Under the pieces are notes generated by a model. The model worked only from the letters and a program-made list of their open reading frames with translations, was not told the DNA's origin and made no database searches. The translations under genes were made by a program, and so were the position numbers. Below, piece after piece: positions 1 to 10,148 of a stretch of DNA of 64,000 nt. Numbering within the stretch: the first letter of the stretch is position 1; every line of letters begins with the position of its first letter. Source of the stretch: Akkermansiaceae bacterium (lineage in GTDB: Bacteria; Verrucomicrobiota; Verrucomicrobiia; Verrucomicrobiales; DEV007); assembly GCA_024233085.1 (NCBI GenBank), contig JACKQC010000012.1, forward strand, positions 93,396-157,395, in the 5' to 3' direction.

Positions 1-1
1 G

Positions 2-2158
2 AAATGCGTCAACGCTCTCTCCGACTGGTTCAAGGCCGAGGTCTATCGCGGCGGGAAAATCTATCACATCGCCTTCGAACGCGGCAAGACGACGCGCCCG
101 CTGGAGGTCATCGGAGACCTCGACGATCCTTCGCGGACCGGGACGAAGATCACCTTCCTCCCGGATGTGACCATTTTCACGGCCACCGTCGAGTTCAACT
201 TCGACTACCTCACGGCCCGGCTCCGCGAGCTGGCCTTCCTGAACCCCGGCGTCACAATCGATCTGATCGACGAGCGCGGGGACTCGGAGCGCAAGGCGAG
301 TTTTTACTACGAGGAGGGCATCGTCGAGTTCGTCCGCCAGCTTGGGGAAAACAAGGAACTCATCCACCCGGCCCCCATCGTCCTGAAGGGCAAGCGCATG
401 GTCGAGATCGACGACGCCGGCAAGACGGTTCAGGACGACTGCTATGCCGATGTCGTGATGCATTACACCGGCGAGTATCACGAGAACATTCTCTGTTTCG
501 CCAACTCCATCCCCAACGGCGACGGCGGCACCCACCTCAGCGGGATGCGCGCCGCCCTGACGCGCGCGATCAACACCTACGCGAAAAACAACAAGCTTCT
601 CAAGGACAAGGACCCCGCCCTCTCCGGCGAGGACTGCCGCGAGGGGCTGGTGGCGGTGCTGTCCGTCAAGCACCCGAATCCGCGCTTCAGCTCGCAGACC
701 AAGGAAAAACTGGTCAACAACGAGGTCGAGGGCGTCGTGTCCTCCATCGTCTATGACGGCCTGAGCGCCTATTTCGAAGAGAACCCCTCCATCGCCCGCC
801 GCATCGTCGACAAGGTCGTCAACGCCGCCCGCGCCCGCGAGGCCGCCCGCAAAGCGCGCGAGACAGTCCGGAAATCGGCGATGTCCGGCGGCGGACTGCC
901 CGGCAAGCTCGCCGACTGCTCCTCGCGCGACCCGGCCGAATGCGAGATCTACATTGTCGAGGGCGACTCCGCCGGCGGCTCCGCCAAGCAGGGCCGCGAC
1001 CGCCGCACCCAGGCCATCCTGCCCATCCGGGGCAAGCTCATCAACGTGGAGAAGGCCCGGCTCGACAAGGTGCTCCAGAACAAGGAAATCCAGACCATGA
1101 TCACCGCCATCGGCGCCGGAATCGGCGACGGCGAGGGCGAGGGCACCTTCAACCTGGAGAAGGTGCGCTATCACAAGATCGTGATCATGACCGACGCCGA
1201 CATCGACGGCGCGCACATCCGCACCCTGTTGCTGACCTTTTTTTGCCGCCAGATGCCCGCGCTGGTGAAGGCGGGCTACGTCTATATCGCGCAGCCGCCG
1301 CTCTACAAGATCACCCGGAAAAAGAAGGAGCAATATGTCGCCGACGACGCCCAGCTGAACCGCATCCTCATCGGTCTCGGCGCGGACGATGTGCGGCTCA
1401 AAACGGGCGCCAACGGCGACGGGGGCGAATTCGCCGCCGACCAGCTCAAGGACATCCTCGAGATGCTCGCCCGGCTCAGCCGCTACAGCGATGTCATCGC
1501 GCGCAACTCGGGGGATTTCGAGGACTACCTCGCCGCCGGCCGCGACGGCAGACTGCCCGAATACCTCGTCCAGATCCGCGAGGGCAACGAGGTTTCCGTC
1601 CGATATTTCCTCGGCGAAAGCGCCCTGCGCGATTTCGCGGCCGAGAACGGCGATCTCCATCTCTTCGGCGTCCGCTCCGGCGCGGAAGATGGCGAAAACG
1701 GTTCCCGCGCCGACGGTCCCAGCCGCCGCGCCCGCCTCGTCGAGATTCACGAGGCCAACTCCATCGCCAAGCTCCTCGGCCGTCTCGGCGAGATGGGGCT
1801 GGACATCGATCACTTTTCCTCGCAGGACCAGCCCCTTTTCCAGATTCTGGAGGGCGACGGCGACCAGGCGAAGGCTCACCCGGTCTTCAGCGTGCCCGAA
1901 ATTCTCGGCACCGTCATGGAAATCGGCCGGCGCGGCATGGATATCCAGCGTTTCAAGGGCCTCGGCGAGATGAACGCCAAGGAACTTTTTTCCACCACCA
2001 TGGACCCGACCAACCGCAAGCTGTTGCGGGTGAAGATGGACGAGGACAACGCCGTCGAGGCCGACAAGATGTTCACCATCCTCATGGGCGACGCCGTCGA
2101 GCCGCGCCGCCAATACATCGAGGACCACGCGCTGAACGTGCGGAACCTCGACGTGTGA
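2..2158 (+). CDS. gyrB: DNA gyrase subunit B, 5' truncated by window edge
   Basis: ATPase subunit of type IIA topoisomerase, which with GyrA introduces negative supercoils. The frame is already open at base 2 (reading KCVNALSDWF, in the GHKL/transducer part), so the ATP-binding N-terminus lies outside the window; 718 residues are visible. The Toprim domain is clear: EGDSAGGSAKQGRDR at about visible residues 320-334, and the metal-binding DADIDGAHI at 398-406. PLYKITRKKK and a C-terminal RFKGLGEMNAKELF block follow. Between them lies an insert of roughly 190 residues, as in the long-type GyrB of Gram-negative bacteria. The stop is 74 bp upstream of gyrA, so the two are probably co-transcribed. 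The family call is certain; only the start is missing. Confidence 0.97.
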   Translation, partial: KCVNALSDWFKAEVYRGGKIYHIAFERGKTTRPLEVIGDLDDPSRTGTKITFLPDVTIFTATVEFNFDYLTARLRELAFLNPGVTIDLIDERGDSERKASFYYEEGIVEFVRQLGENKELIHPAPIVLKGKRMVEIDDAGKTVQDDCYADVVMHYTGEYHENILCFANSIPNGDGGTHLSGMRAALTRAINTYAKNNKLLKDKDPALSGEDCREGLVAVLSVKHPNPRFSSQTKEKLVNNEVEGVVSSIVYDGLSAYFEENPSIARRIVDKVVNAARAREAARKARETVRKSAMSGGGLPGKLADCSSRDPAECEIYIVEGDSAGGSAKQGRDRRTQAILPIRGKLINVEKARLDKVLQNKEIQTMITAIGAGIGDGEGEGTFNLEKVRYHKIVIMTDADIDGAHIRTLLLTFFCRQMPALVKAGYVYIAQPPLYKITRKKKEQYVADDAQLNRILIGLGADDVRLKTGANGDGGEFAADQLKDILEMLARLSRYSDVIARNSGDFEDYLAAGRDGRLPEYLVQIREGNEVSVRYFLGESALRDFAAENGDLHLFGVRSGAEDGENGSRADGPSRRARLVEIHEANSIAKLLGRLGEMGLDIDHFSSQDQPLFQILEGDGDQAKAHPVFSVPEILGTVMEIGRRGMDIQRFKGLGEMNAKELFSTTMDPTNRKLLRVKMDEDNAVEADKMFTILMGDAVEPRRQYIEDHALNVRNLDV

Positions 2159-2232
2159 TCTCTTAACCCACCCGCGGGCTCGCGCCACCCCGGCGTGCCA
2201 TCCGCCTTTTCCCGCCAGTACCCATTTCAAAC

Positions 2233-4893
2233 GTGCCAGACGACCCCAACACGCCCCCCGCCTCTTCTCCCGCCCCCGACCCGCGGGAGAGCGGCATCTC
2301 GCCGATCAATGTCGCCGACGAAATGTCGCAGTCCTTTCTAGACTACTCGATGTCGGTCATCATCTCGCGCGCCCTGCCCGACGCCCGCGACGGCCTGAAG
2401 CCCTCGCAGCGCCGCTTGCTCTACGCGATGCATCACGACCTCTCGCTGGCGCCGAACAAGAAGCACCTCAAGTGCGCCCGCATCGTCGGGGAAACCATGG
2501 GTAAATACCATCCCCACGGCGACGGCGCCATCTACCCCACCCTGGTGAACATGGCCCAGCCCTGGTCCATGCGCGACACCCTCGTCGACGGCCAGGGGAA
2601 TTTCGGCTCCGTCGAGGGCGACCCGCCCGCCGCCATGCGATACACGGAGGCCCGCCTCACCCATTGCGGCTCGGCCCTGATGACCGACATGGACAAGGAC
2701 ACGGTCGATTTCGTCCCCAACTACGACGAGACCAATTCCGAGCCCGCCGTCCTCCCGGCCGCCATTCCCAACCTGCTCGTCAACGGCGGCACCGGCATCG
2801 CCGTCGGCATGGCCACGAACATTCCGCCGCACAATCTCGGCGAGGTCGTCGACGGCATCTGCGCCACCATCGACAATCCCGCCATCACCATTCCCGAGCT
2901 GCTGACCCACATCAAGGGACCCGACTTCCCCTCCGGCTGCACCATTCTCGGCACCCGCGGCATTCAGGACTACGCCGCCACCGGACGCGGCAGCATCAAA
3001 GTCCGCGGCCGCGCCGAGATCGTCGAAGACGCCAAGGGCCGCGAACAGATCATCGTCACCGAGATCCCCTATGCCGTGAACCGCGCCCGCCTCGTCGAGC
3101 GCATCGCCGAGCTGGCCAACGAAAAGATTCTCCCCGAAATCTCCGCCGTCCGCGACGAATCGGACGAAAACACCCGCGTCGTCGTCGATCTGAAACGCGA
3201 CGCCCGCGCCCAGGTCGTGCTCAACAACCTCTACAAGCACACCGCGCTGGCCTCCACCTTCTCCGTCAACATGCTGGCGATCGACAACCGCCGCCCCAAG
3301 CTGCTGTCTCTGAAGGACGCCATCAACTGCTACATCGAGCACCGCCGCGAAGTCATCCTCCGCCGCACCCGCTACCTTCTCTCCAAAGCCGAGGAAAACG
3401 CCGAAAAACTCGAGGCCTACCTGCTCGCCCTTGGAAATCTCGACGATTTCATCAAGATGATCCGCGATTCCAAGACGCGGGACGAGGCCCGGGCGAAGAT
3501 CAAGGCCTACACCTTCGACGTGAAGGCGGTCGAGGCCCTCGGCATCCTGATCCGAGGCCAGGAGAGCCTCAAGGTCGAAGAGGGACGCTACGTCCTCACC
3601 GACAAACAGGTCGATCACATCCTCGAACTGCGCCTCTACCAGCTCGTCGGGCTCGAGCGCGAGAAGATCAAGGCCGACTACGACGCCCTGCTCGAAACCA
3701 TCAAGGACCTGCTCGACATCCTCGCCCGCGAGGAGCGCGTCCTCCAGATCATCAAGGACGAGCTGCGCGAGGTGAAGGAAAAATACGGCACCCCCCGCCG
3801 CACCGACTTCGCCGACGCCGAGGAAGGCGAAATCGCCAACGTCGATCTCATCGCCAACGACGCCAACATCATCACCATCTCCCACCGCGGCTACATCAAA
3901 CGCACCCTGGCCAGCGAGTACCGCACCCAGGCCCGCGGCGGCAAGGGCCTCAAGGGCATGGAGACCCGCGACGCCGGCGCCGAGGACGAGGAGGCCGATT
4001 TCGTCGAGCATCTCTTCGCCGCCACCGCGCACGACTACCTCATGTTCTTTACCGACACCGGCCGCGTCTATGTCGAGCGCGTTTTCCAGATTCCCGAGGG
4101 CGGCCGCACCTCCAAAGGCCGGTCGATCAAGAACCTCCTCAATCTCCAGCCCTCCGAGAAAATCGCCGCCACCCTGCGCATCGAAGCCCACGGCCAGGAG
4201 GACAAAGACGCCACCTTCGTCGAGGATCTATTCGTGCTCTTCGCGACCCGCAGCGGGAAGGTGAAAAAAACCTGCCTCTCCGATTTCCGAAACTACCGGA
4301 AGGACGGCATCATCGCCATCAACATCGAGGAGGGCAACGAGCTGATCGGCGTCGTCCTGACCGGCGGCGACGACGAGATCTGCCTCGTCACCAACCAGGG
4401 TTACTGCGTCCGCTGCAAGGAAACCGACATCCGCTCCATGGGACGGAATTCCGCCGGTGTCATGGGCATCCGCCCCCGCGGCGACGACTACCTGGTGTCC
4501 CTCACCGTCGTCCAGGCCGAGGCACAGCTCCTCGTCGCCAGCGAAAAGGGACTCGGCAAGCGCACCCCCTTCGAGGATTACCCGACCAAGGGCCGCGGCG
4601 GAAAGGGCGTCATCACCATGAATGTCACCGACAAAACCGGCCGCGTCGTCGGCGCCCTGCGCGTCACCGAGGACGACGACGTCATGCTGATGACCGACGG
4701 CGGCCAGAGCGTCCGCATTCCCGCCAGCCAGATTCGCGTCACGGGGCGCAACGCCCAGGGAGTCAAGCTCATGAATCTCAAGGAAGGCGAGATCATTCAG
4801 GACATCGCCCGCGTGGTCCGCGACGATGACGGAGACGAGGAGCCCGGCTCCGATTCCAGTTCCGAGCCCGAAAATCCGGGGGAAACCGCGTAA
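2233..4893 (+). CDS. gyrA: DNA gyrase subunit A
   Basis: Breakage-reunion subunit of gyrase, 886 residues, starting at GTG 2233 in the short gap after gyrB. The catalytic tyrosine is Y137 in AAMRYTEARL. The C-terminal pinwheel carries a GyrA-box variant QARGGKG at residues 566-572, which supports gyrase over topoisomerase IV. Acidic residues enrich the last 20 positions (DDDGDEEPGSDSSSEPE), resembling the regulatory tail of other GyrA proteins. The quinolone-contact region reads YHPHGDGAIYPTLV, so the positions matching E. coli Ser83 and Asp87 are Gly98 and Pro102. The protein has an extra Pro-rich N-terminal stretch of about 20 residues before the conserved ISPINVADEM. A palindromic element begins 10 bp after the stop. 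Confidence 0.98.
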   Translation: MPDDPNTPPASSPAPDPRESGISPINVADEMSQSFLDYSMSVIISRALPDARDGLKPSQRRLLYAMHHDLSLAPNKKHLKCARIVGETMGKYHPHGDGAIYPTLVNMAQPWSMRDTLVDGQGNFGSVEGDPPAAMRYTEARLTHCGSALMTDMDKDTVDFVPNYDETNSEPAVLPAAIPNLLVNGGTGIAVGMATNIPPHNLGEVVDGICATIDNPAITIPELLTHIKGPDFPSGCTILGTRGIQDYAATGRGSIKVRGRAEIVEDAKGREQIIVTEIPYAVNRARLVERIAELANEKILPEISAVRDESDENTRVVVDLKRDARAQVVLNNLYKHTALASTFSVNMLAIDNRRPKLLSLKDAINCYIEHRREVILRRTRYLLSKAEENAEKLEAYLLALGNLDDFIKMIRDSKTRDEARAKIKAYTFDVKAVEALGILIRGQESLKVEEGRYVLTDKQVDHILELRLYQLVGLEREKIKADYDALLETIKDLLDILAREERVLQIIKDELREVKEKYGTPRRTDFADAEEGEIANVDLIANDANIITISHRGYIKRTLASEYRTQARGGKGLKGMETRDAGAEDEEADFVEHLFAATAHDYLMFFTDTGRVYVERVFQIPEGGRTSKGRSIKNLLNLQPSEKIAATLRIEAHGQEDKDATFVEDLFVLFATRSGKVKKTCLSDFRNYRKDGIIAINIEEGNELIGVVLTGGDDEICLVTNQGYCVRCKETDIRSMGRNSAGVMGIRPRGDDYLVSLTVVQAEAQLLVASEKGLGKRTPFEDYPTKGRGGKGVITMNVTDKTGRVVGALRVTEDDDVMLMTDGGQSVRIPASQIRVTGRNAQGVKLMNLKEGEIIQDIARVVRDDDGDEEPGSDSSSEPENPGETA

Positions 4894-4903
4894 ATTGCCC
4901 GAT

Positions 4904-4937
4904 CCAACAGGGTTGGGTCCGACACCCTACCCTGTTG
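4904..4937. repeat. Dispersed palindrome, copy 1 (gyrA/thiE convergent gap)
   Basis: CCAACAGGGTT, 14 nt, then ACCCTGTTG. The arms pair as a 9-bp stem, one T/T mismatch and four further base pairs around a 5-nt loop. It sits between the convergent stops of gyrA (4893) and thiE (4988), where a two-way terminator is expected, but has no T-tract on either side. The same arms and spacing recur at 9574, 38436, 36566 and 52965. Confidence 0.8.
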
Positions 4938-4987
4938 AGCCAAGGCCGAATCTCGGAAGGTCCGCGTCTTTCCCTCCCGAAGCCGTT

Positions 4988-5701
4988 TCAGCCTTCCAGC
5001 AGTCTTTTTGCCTTTCTCACGTATTCGGCCACATCGGGCGCCTGGAGGATTCCGGAAACAATCACCACCCGTTCCGCTCCGGCGGCGATCACTTCGGTCA
5101 GGTTCTCGAGTTTGATGCCGCCGATGCAGAAAATCGGCAACGAAGCGGAAAGTTCGGCGTGAACCGTCCGGATGTCTTCCGTGCCGATCGGCCGGTATTC
5201 GGGCTTGGTCGGGGTCGCGAAAAGCGGACCGAAACCGATGTAATCCGGCGCCTCCTTTGCGGCCGCCCGAGCCTGCTCCAGGCTGTGCGTCGAGCGTCCC
5301 ACGATGGCCCCGTCACCGACCAGCGAACGGACTTCGGCCATGGCGGCGTCCTCCTGACCGACATGGACACCGTCCGCCCCGATCTCGGCGGTCAGCGCGG
5401 GATGGTCGTTGATGACGAAGGGAACGCCGGCATCCCGGCAGCGCGCCAGGATTTCCCGGCCCAGCCCCGTGAGCGTCTCCGGCGCGTGGTCTTTCGCCCG
5501 GAGCTGGAGCACGTCGATGCCGCCCTCGATCATGCGCTCGCCCATCGAGACGGCGCCTTCGGTGGAGACATAGCCGAGGTCCAGGATGCCGTAGAGTCTG
5601 GCGTTGGAAAGGCGGATCTTGGCGGGATTCACGGGATGTCGAAAAAGGTTGCGGGCCTGGGAAAAATCCGGCCTTGCTCCGGAGGCCTCCCTTGGGATCA
5701 T
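4988..5701 (-). CDS. thiE: Thiamine-phosphate synthase
   Basis: Joins HMP-diphosphate and the thiazole phosphate to make thiamine phosphate; soluble TIM-barrel enzyme. Diagnostic blocks in order: LYGILDLGYV, DVLQLRAKD (diphosphate contact), FVINDHPALTAEIGADGVHV, GRSTHSLEQA, DYIGFGPLFATPTKP and a C-terminal GAERVVIVSGIL phosphate-binding segment. The listed ATG gives 237 residues, with about 38 residues before the first conserved block. A GTG at 5632-5630 would give 214 residues, closer to the usual ThiE size, so the start is uncertain. It is the last gene of the minus-strand series, 82 bp after accC. I see no THI-box riboswitch upstream, and the other thiamine genes are not here. Confidence 0.92.
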   Translation of the reverse strand: MIPREASGARPDFSQARNLFRHPVNPAKIRLSNARLYGILDLGYVSTEGAVSMGERMIEGGIDVLQLRAKDHAPETLTGLGREILARCRDAGVPFVINDHPALTAEIGADGVHVGQEDAAMAEVRSLVGDGAIVGRSTHSLEQARAAAKEAPDYIGFGPLFATPTKPEYRPIGTEDIRTVHAELSASLPIFCIGGIKLENLTEVIAAGAERVVIVSGILQAPDVAEYVRKAKRLLEG

Positions 5702-5783
5702 CGATCATGATCTCCCGGGAATCACGGTGCTCGCAATCTATTTCAAGGCCTTCGACTGTCCAAAACGTACCAGAACAGAGAAA

Positions 5784-7172
<1,389 letters not shown>

Positions 7173-7268
7173 GGGATCGCTGTCTGAATGCTGTCGGAGA
7201 AGGGGAATCGACCGGGGCGCGGCTTCGCCGGGGCGAATCCCCCGCGGCCGGACGGTCCGAGGGGCGGG

Positions 7269-7802
7269 TCAGGGACGCACGCGGAAAAGCGGTTCGCCGA
7301 ACTGAACCGGCGTGCCGTTTTCGACCAGCACTTCCGTGACGGTGCCGCTGACTTCGGCCTGGATCTCGTTCATCACCTTCATGGCCTCGATGATGCACAC
7401 GACCGTGGAGGCTCCGACCTTGGCGCCGACTTCGACGAAGTCCGCCTTGTCCGGTCCCGGAGCCCGGTAAAAAGTCCCGACCATCGGCGAGGTGATCTCG
7501 ATCGTCCCGTCCTCGGGCTCGGCGCCCGGAGCGGCCGCCGCGTGCCCCGCCGCGTGGGCCGGAGCCACCGCCGCCGGATGCGGGTGCGAATGCGGAGCCG
7601 CGTAGGCCGGGGGCGCCATCGCCATCAGGCGCTGCACGGCCTCGACATCGAGGCTGGACCCCTTGGACAACTCGAGCTTCGAGTCGTCCTGTTCCAGTTT
7701 GAAATGGGTGAGCCCATGTTCATCCATGAGCTCGACGATTTGTTTGATCTCGTTCAGGTCCACTTTCTTTTTCCGAGGCCCTCCCGTTGGTTTTTTTGGC
7801 AT
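7269..7802 (-). CDS. accB: Biotin carboxyl carrier protein of acetyl-CoA carboxylase
   Basis: Carries biotin between biotin carboxylase and carboxyltransferase. About 177 residues from the ATG at 7802-7800, chosen because it precedes the basic MPKKP...RKKK leader and the conserved VDLNEIKQIVELMDEHGL helix; an in-frame ATG at 7892 would add 30 unconserved residues. A His/Ala/Pro-rich flexible linker (HSHPHPAAVAPAHAAGHAAAAPG) separates the N-terminal segment from the biotinyl domain. That domain starts at ITSPMVGTFYRAPGPD and holds the biotinylated lysine in EAMKVMNEI. It ends 96 bp before accC and is surely co-transcribed with it. The 161-bp gap upstream of it, after the aminotransferase, has room for its own promoter, but no convincing -35/-10 is visible. 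Confidence 0.95.
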   Translation of the reverse strand: MPKKPTGGPRKKKVDLNEIKQIVELMDEHGLTHFKLEQDDSKLELSKGSSLDVEAVQRLMAMAPPAYAAPHSHPHPAAVAPAHAAGHAAAAPGAEPEDGTIEITSPMVGTFYRAPGPDKADFVEVGAKVGASTVVCIIEAMKVMNEIQAEVSGTVTEVLVENGTPVQFGEPLFRVRP

Positions 7803-7963
7803 GTTCGCTGGCGATTGTTTCCGAAAAGGGCCGCTAGTTCCAGCCAATTCCTCGGACGCCGGGCAAGCTATGGACAAGCGTTCCCTCGTCAAGTACTACC
7901 GGCGCCACCCGAGGCGCCGATTTTCCCCTTCCGGAGCCCGGCAAATCGGGCCGCGGCCGCCCT

Positions 7964-9127
7964 TTATCCCATCAAATCCAAGACCCGGTCGATCTCCGCC
8001 GCGCTGTTGTAAAAATGCGGACTGAGCCGGATGTGGGGCGTGCCCGCCCGGTCTTGGCGAAAGGACACGGCAACTCCCTCCGCCGCGAACCGCTTCGCCA
8101 GAGCCGGAATCCGCCCGCGATCCTCGTGGGTAAAGGTGGTGATTCCCGATGCCGCCGCCCCCTCCGCCGGCCCGATCAGCTCGTGGCCGCTCTCCCGAAC
8201 GCCTTCGACGAGGGCGCGTTTCACCGACAAAATCCGCGCCGAAACCGTCTCGACCCCGATTTCCACCAGCAGATCGATCGCCGCCTTCATCCCCAGCAGA
8301 CCGGAGGCGTTGAGCACGCCCGGTTCGTAGCGGCGCGCGCCGGGCTCGAACTCGACCCGGTCCGCCGCGACGAAATTCGGCGACTTCACATTCCACGCCC
8401 CGAGCAGCGCCGGCCGCAGCGTCTCGAAATGCCGTTCCGCCACGTAAAAAACACCCGCCGTCATCGGCCCGAGCATCCACTTGTGCGAGTCGGCGCTCAT
8501 GAAATCGACATGCTCGACCGAAACGGGAAACGCCCCCGCCGTTTGAATGGCGTCGAGACAGAACAAGGCGCCGTTTTCATGCGCCAGCCGGCCGATCGCG
8601 TCGATGTCGATCCGGTAACCGGAGAGAAAATGGCACGACGCCAGCGCGACCAGCCGCGTCCGGGGCGAGAGGGCCGCGGCGACGAGTTCCGGCGTGATTT
8701 CGCCGGGCCGGTTGGGTTTCAGGAAAACCACCCGCACCCCGAGCCGCTCCAGATCCTCCCACGGATAGACATTGGCCGGGTAATCGTCCTGGTAGGCGAT
8801 CACCTCGTCGCCCGGCCGCCAATCCAGCCCGCGCGCCACCAGGCTCAGCCCCAGCGAAGTCGGCCCCAGCAGCGCGATCTCGCGCGGCCCCGCCCCGGGA
8901 AACAGCCGCGCCGCCGACTCGCGCACCGTGTCCATCCGCCGCAGCAGCACATCGGTCGGATCCGCCTCGCCGGTGCCGCATTCGAGATTGAAGGCGTTCA
9001 TCGCCTCCACCACCACCCGCGGCAGCGTGGTCACCGCCGCGTGCGCCAGAAACACCCGATTCGCCGCCACCGGAAACTGCTCCCGCCGCCAGGCTTCGTC
9101 CGAGTCGATGCGGGTCAGGAAGGACAT
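7964..9127 (-). CDS. PLP-dependent aminotransferase, class V (cysteine desulfurase/kynureninase-like)
   Basis: 387-residue fold-type I PLP enzyme. The Schiff-base lysine is in SADSHKWMLGP; CLDAIQTAGAFPV holds the aspartate that contacts the pyridine nitrogen; GPTSLGLSLVARGL is the phosphate-cup region. The C-terminal HIRLSPHFYNSAAEID is typical of the class V group that includes isopenicillin-N epimerase-like and kynureninase-like proteins. Substrate cannot be told from sequence. I see no cysteine in the usual mobile desulfurase loop position, so sulfur mobilisation is not indicated. The start ATG is 6 bp after the stop of the upstream RelE-like gene, so these two form a tight pair. Confidence 0.88.
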   Translation of the reverse strand: MSFLTRIDSDEAWRREQFPVAANRVFLAHAAVTTLPRVVVEAMNAFNLECGTGEADPTDVLLRRMDTVRESAARLFPGAGPREIALLGPTSLGLSLVARGLDWRPGDEVIAYQDDYPANVYPWEDLERLGVRVVFLKPNRPGEITPELVAAALSPRTRLVALASCHFLSGYRIDIDAIGRLAHENGALFCLDAIQTAGAFPVSVEHVDFMSADSHKWMLGPMTAGVFYVAERHFETLRPALLGAWNVKSPNFVAADRVEFEPGARRYEPGVLNASGLLGMKAAIDLLVEIGVETVSARILSVKRALVEGVRESGHELIGPAEGAAASGITTFTHEDRGRIPALAKRFAAEGVAVSFRQDRAGTPHIRLSPHFYNSAAEIDRVLDLMG

Positions 9128-9133
9128 GGAGAA

Positions 9134-9499
9134 TCAGACGCGATTCGCGTTTTCCCCCTCCTCGATCAGCTCCCAGAATTGCTTCGACTGGCTCAGCGCC
9201 TCGTCCTCGCTCAGGGGCAGGTTGGTTCGGTAGAGAAAGTCCTGGAAGGTGTTCTTGTGGAGCACGCGGTGGACCAGCACGGCGTGCTCGTCGGTCACCT
9301 CGAAATAGATGCGCACGTCGCGGGCCCGGTAGCGATAGAGCGTCTTGCCCTCGCGCTCGAGCCGGCCGAAGCGGTCGCCGTCCTGTTTTTCGAGATCCTC
9401 GGGAGTGACCTGAAACTCGCTGAGCACCTCCAACTGCGCGGCGGTTGGCAGTTGGGAAATTTCGGCGGCGCTGATTTCGTTGAAAATGATCTGAAACAC
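9134..9499 (-). CDS. RelE/ParE-fold protein, putative type II toxin-like
   Basis: About 121 residues from GTG 9499-9497 (reading FQIIFNEISAAEISQLP). An in-frame ATG at 9577 would add 26 Arg/Gly-rich residues and overlap a palindromic repeat, so I prefer the GTG. The central block GKTLYRYRARDVRIYFEV, then AVLVHRVLHKNTFQDFLYR, matches the RelE/ParE toxin fold (basic strand followed by a vxxvxHR strand). An extra C-terminal acidic helix follows (SEDEALSQSKQFWELIEEGE). No antitoxin gene is adjacent; the neighbour is the aminotransferase 6 bp downstream. Without a partner it may be a domesticated or ribosome-associated family member rather than an active toxin. Confidence 0.65.
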   Translation of the reverse strand: MFQIIFNEISAAEISQLPTAAQLEVLSEFQVTPEDLEKQDGDRFGRLEREGKTLYRYRARDVRIYFEVTDEHAVLVHRVLHKNTFQDFLYRTNLPLSEDEALSQSKQFWELIEEGENANRV

Positions 9500-9573
9500 G
9501 ATGGCGAAAACTGTGCCGATCTCCCCCGCCCCGCGCCAGCGGTTTTTTCGCCAACGAGCCGGGAAGCCTCGAC

Positions 9574-9608
9574 CCAACAGGGTTGGGTCACCGAGCCAAC
9601 CCTGTTGG
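9574..9608. repeat. Dispersed palindrome, copy 2
   Basis: The most perfect copy: CCAACAGGGTTGG and its exact inverted complement form a 13-bp stem around a 9-nt loop. It lies 75 bp upstream of the RelE-like start, between that gene and the 21-bp tandem array. The arms and 14-nt core spacing equal those of the copies at 4904 and 38436. Confidence 0.85.
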
Positions 9609-9692
9609 ATGACGGAGGCTCAAGCTTCAACGGAGAGCGGCCCTGGATTTCCAATTTCCGGTCTCATCCCCGATTTCGAATGCAGCAAAAAC

Positions 9693-9902
9693 GATGTCGG
9701 AAACGTGAAATCCTATGTCGGAAACGTCGTTTCCGACATAGGAAACGTCGTCCGAAACGTGGAAAACGTCGCCCGACACGTGGAAAACGTCGCTCGCCAC
9801 GTGGAAAACGTCGCCCGCCACTTGGAAAACGTCGTCCGCCACGTGGAAAACGTCGTCCGCCATGTGGAAAACGTCGCCCGACACAGGGGAAACGTCGTCC
9901 GA
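9693..9902. repeat. 21-bp tandem repeat, ten units, with internal 27-bp palindrome
   Basis: Ten consecutive 21-bp units built on CACGTGGAAAACGTCGCCCG; the first three and the last are the most divergent. Units two and three together form a palindrome at 9714-9740 with 13-bp arms (TATGTCGGAAACG and its complement) around one central base. The array is open on both strands. On + it would encode a heptad series H-V-E-N-V-A-R with valines in 3-4 spacing (coiled-coil-like) in a frame that could start at ATG 9609 and end at 10139. On minus it would read D-V-F-H-V-A-x. I cannot tell whether either is translated. The flanks (9500-9692 and 9903-10076) hold no gene I recognise. Confidence 0.85.
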
Positions 9903-10076
9903 CACGGGTCCGGCGCCGCTTCCGCTGTCGGGAATGACGCGGGACACGTGGAAGTCGCCGTCGGAGACTGGGGTAACCCCCTTTTCCATGAAGGAAACGG
10001 ATCGGGCAAAACGGAGAATGGCACGGGCGACCTTTCCCGCGGCGCGGGAGAGGCTGGAACTGTCGCGTCCCTTTTC

Positions 10077-10120
10077 AAAAACGGAAGCGGCGGCGACTCC
10101 ACTCTCGGAATCGCCGCCGC
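10077..10120 (-). terminator. Intrinsic terminator of giant gene 1
   Basis: Read on the minus strand, 28 nt after the stop of the giant gene, GCGGCGGCGA and its complement TCGCCGCCGC pair. The stem extends inward by one U-G and three more pairs to 14 bp with a 6-nt loop, followed by TTCCGTTTTT. This is the best rho-independent terminator in the window. Confidence 0.8.
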
Positions 10121-10148
10121 CCGCATGTTCTTCAGGTGAATCGCTTCC

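Noticed and set aside
2338..4191. 617-residue open frame antisense to gyrA
   Set aside because: Same cause: GC-rich codon bias of gyrA; its translation is Gly/Asp/Val-rich with no recognisable domain.
7901..7918. Terminator after the aminotransferase
   Set aside because: GGCGCC arms form only a 6-bp stem and the T-run follows on the + strand, where there is no gene to terminate.
9693..9902. CRISPR array
   Set aside because: The units are contiguous 21-bp tandem repeats with no spacers and no cas genes nearby.
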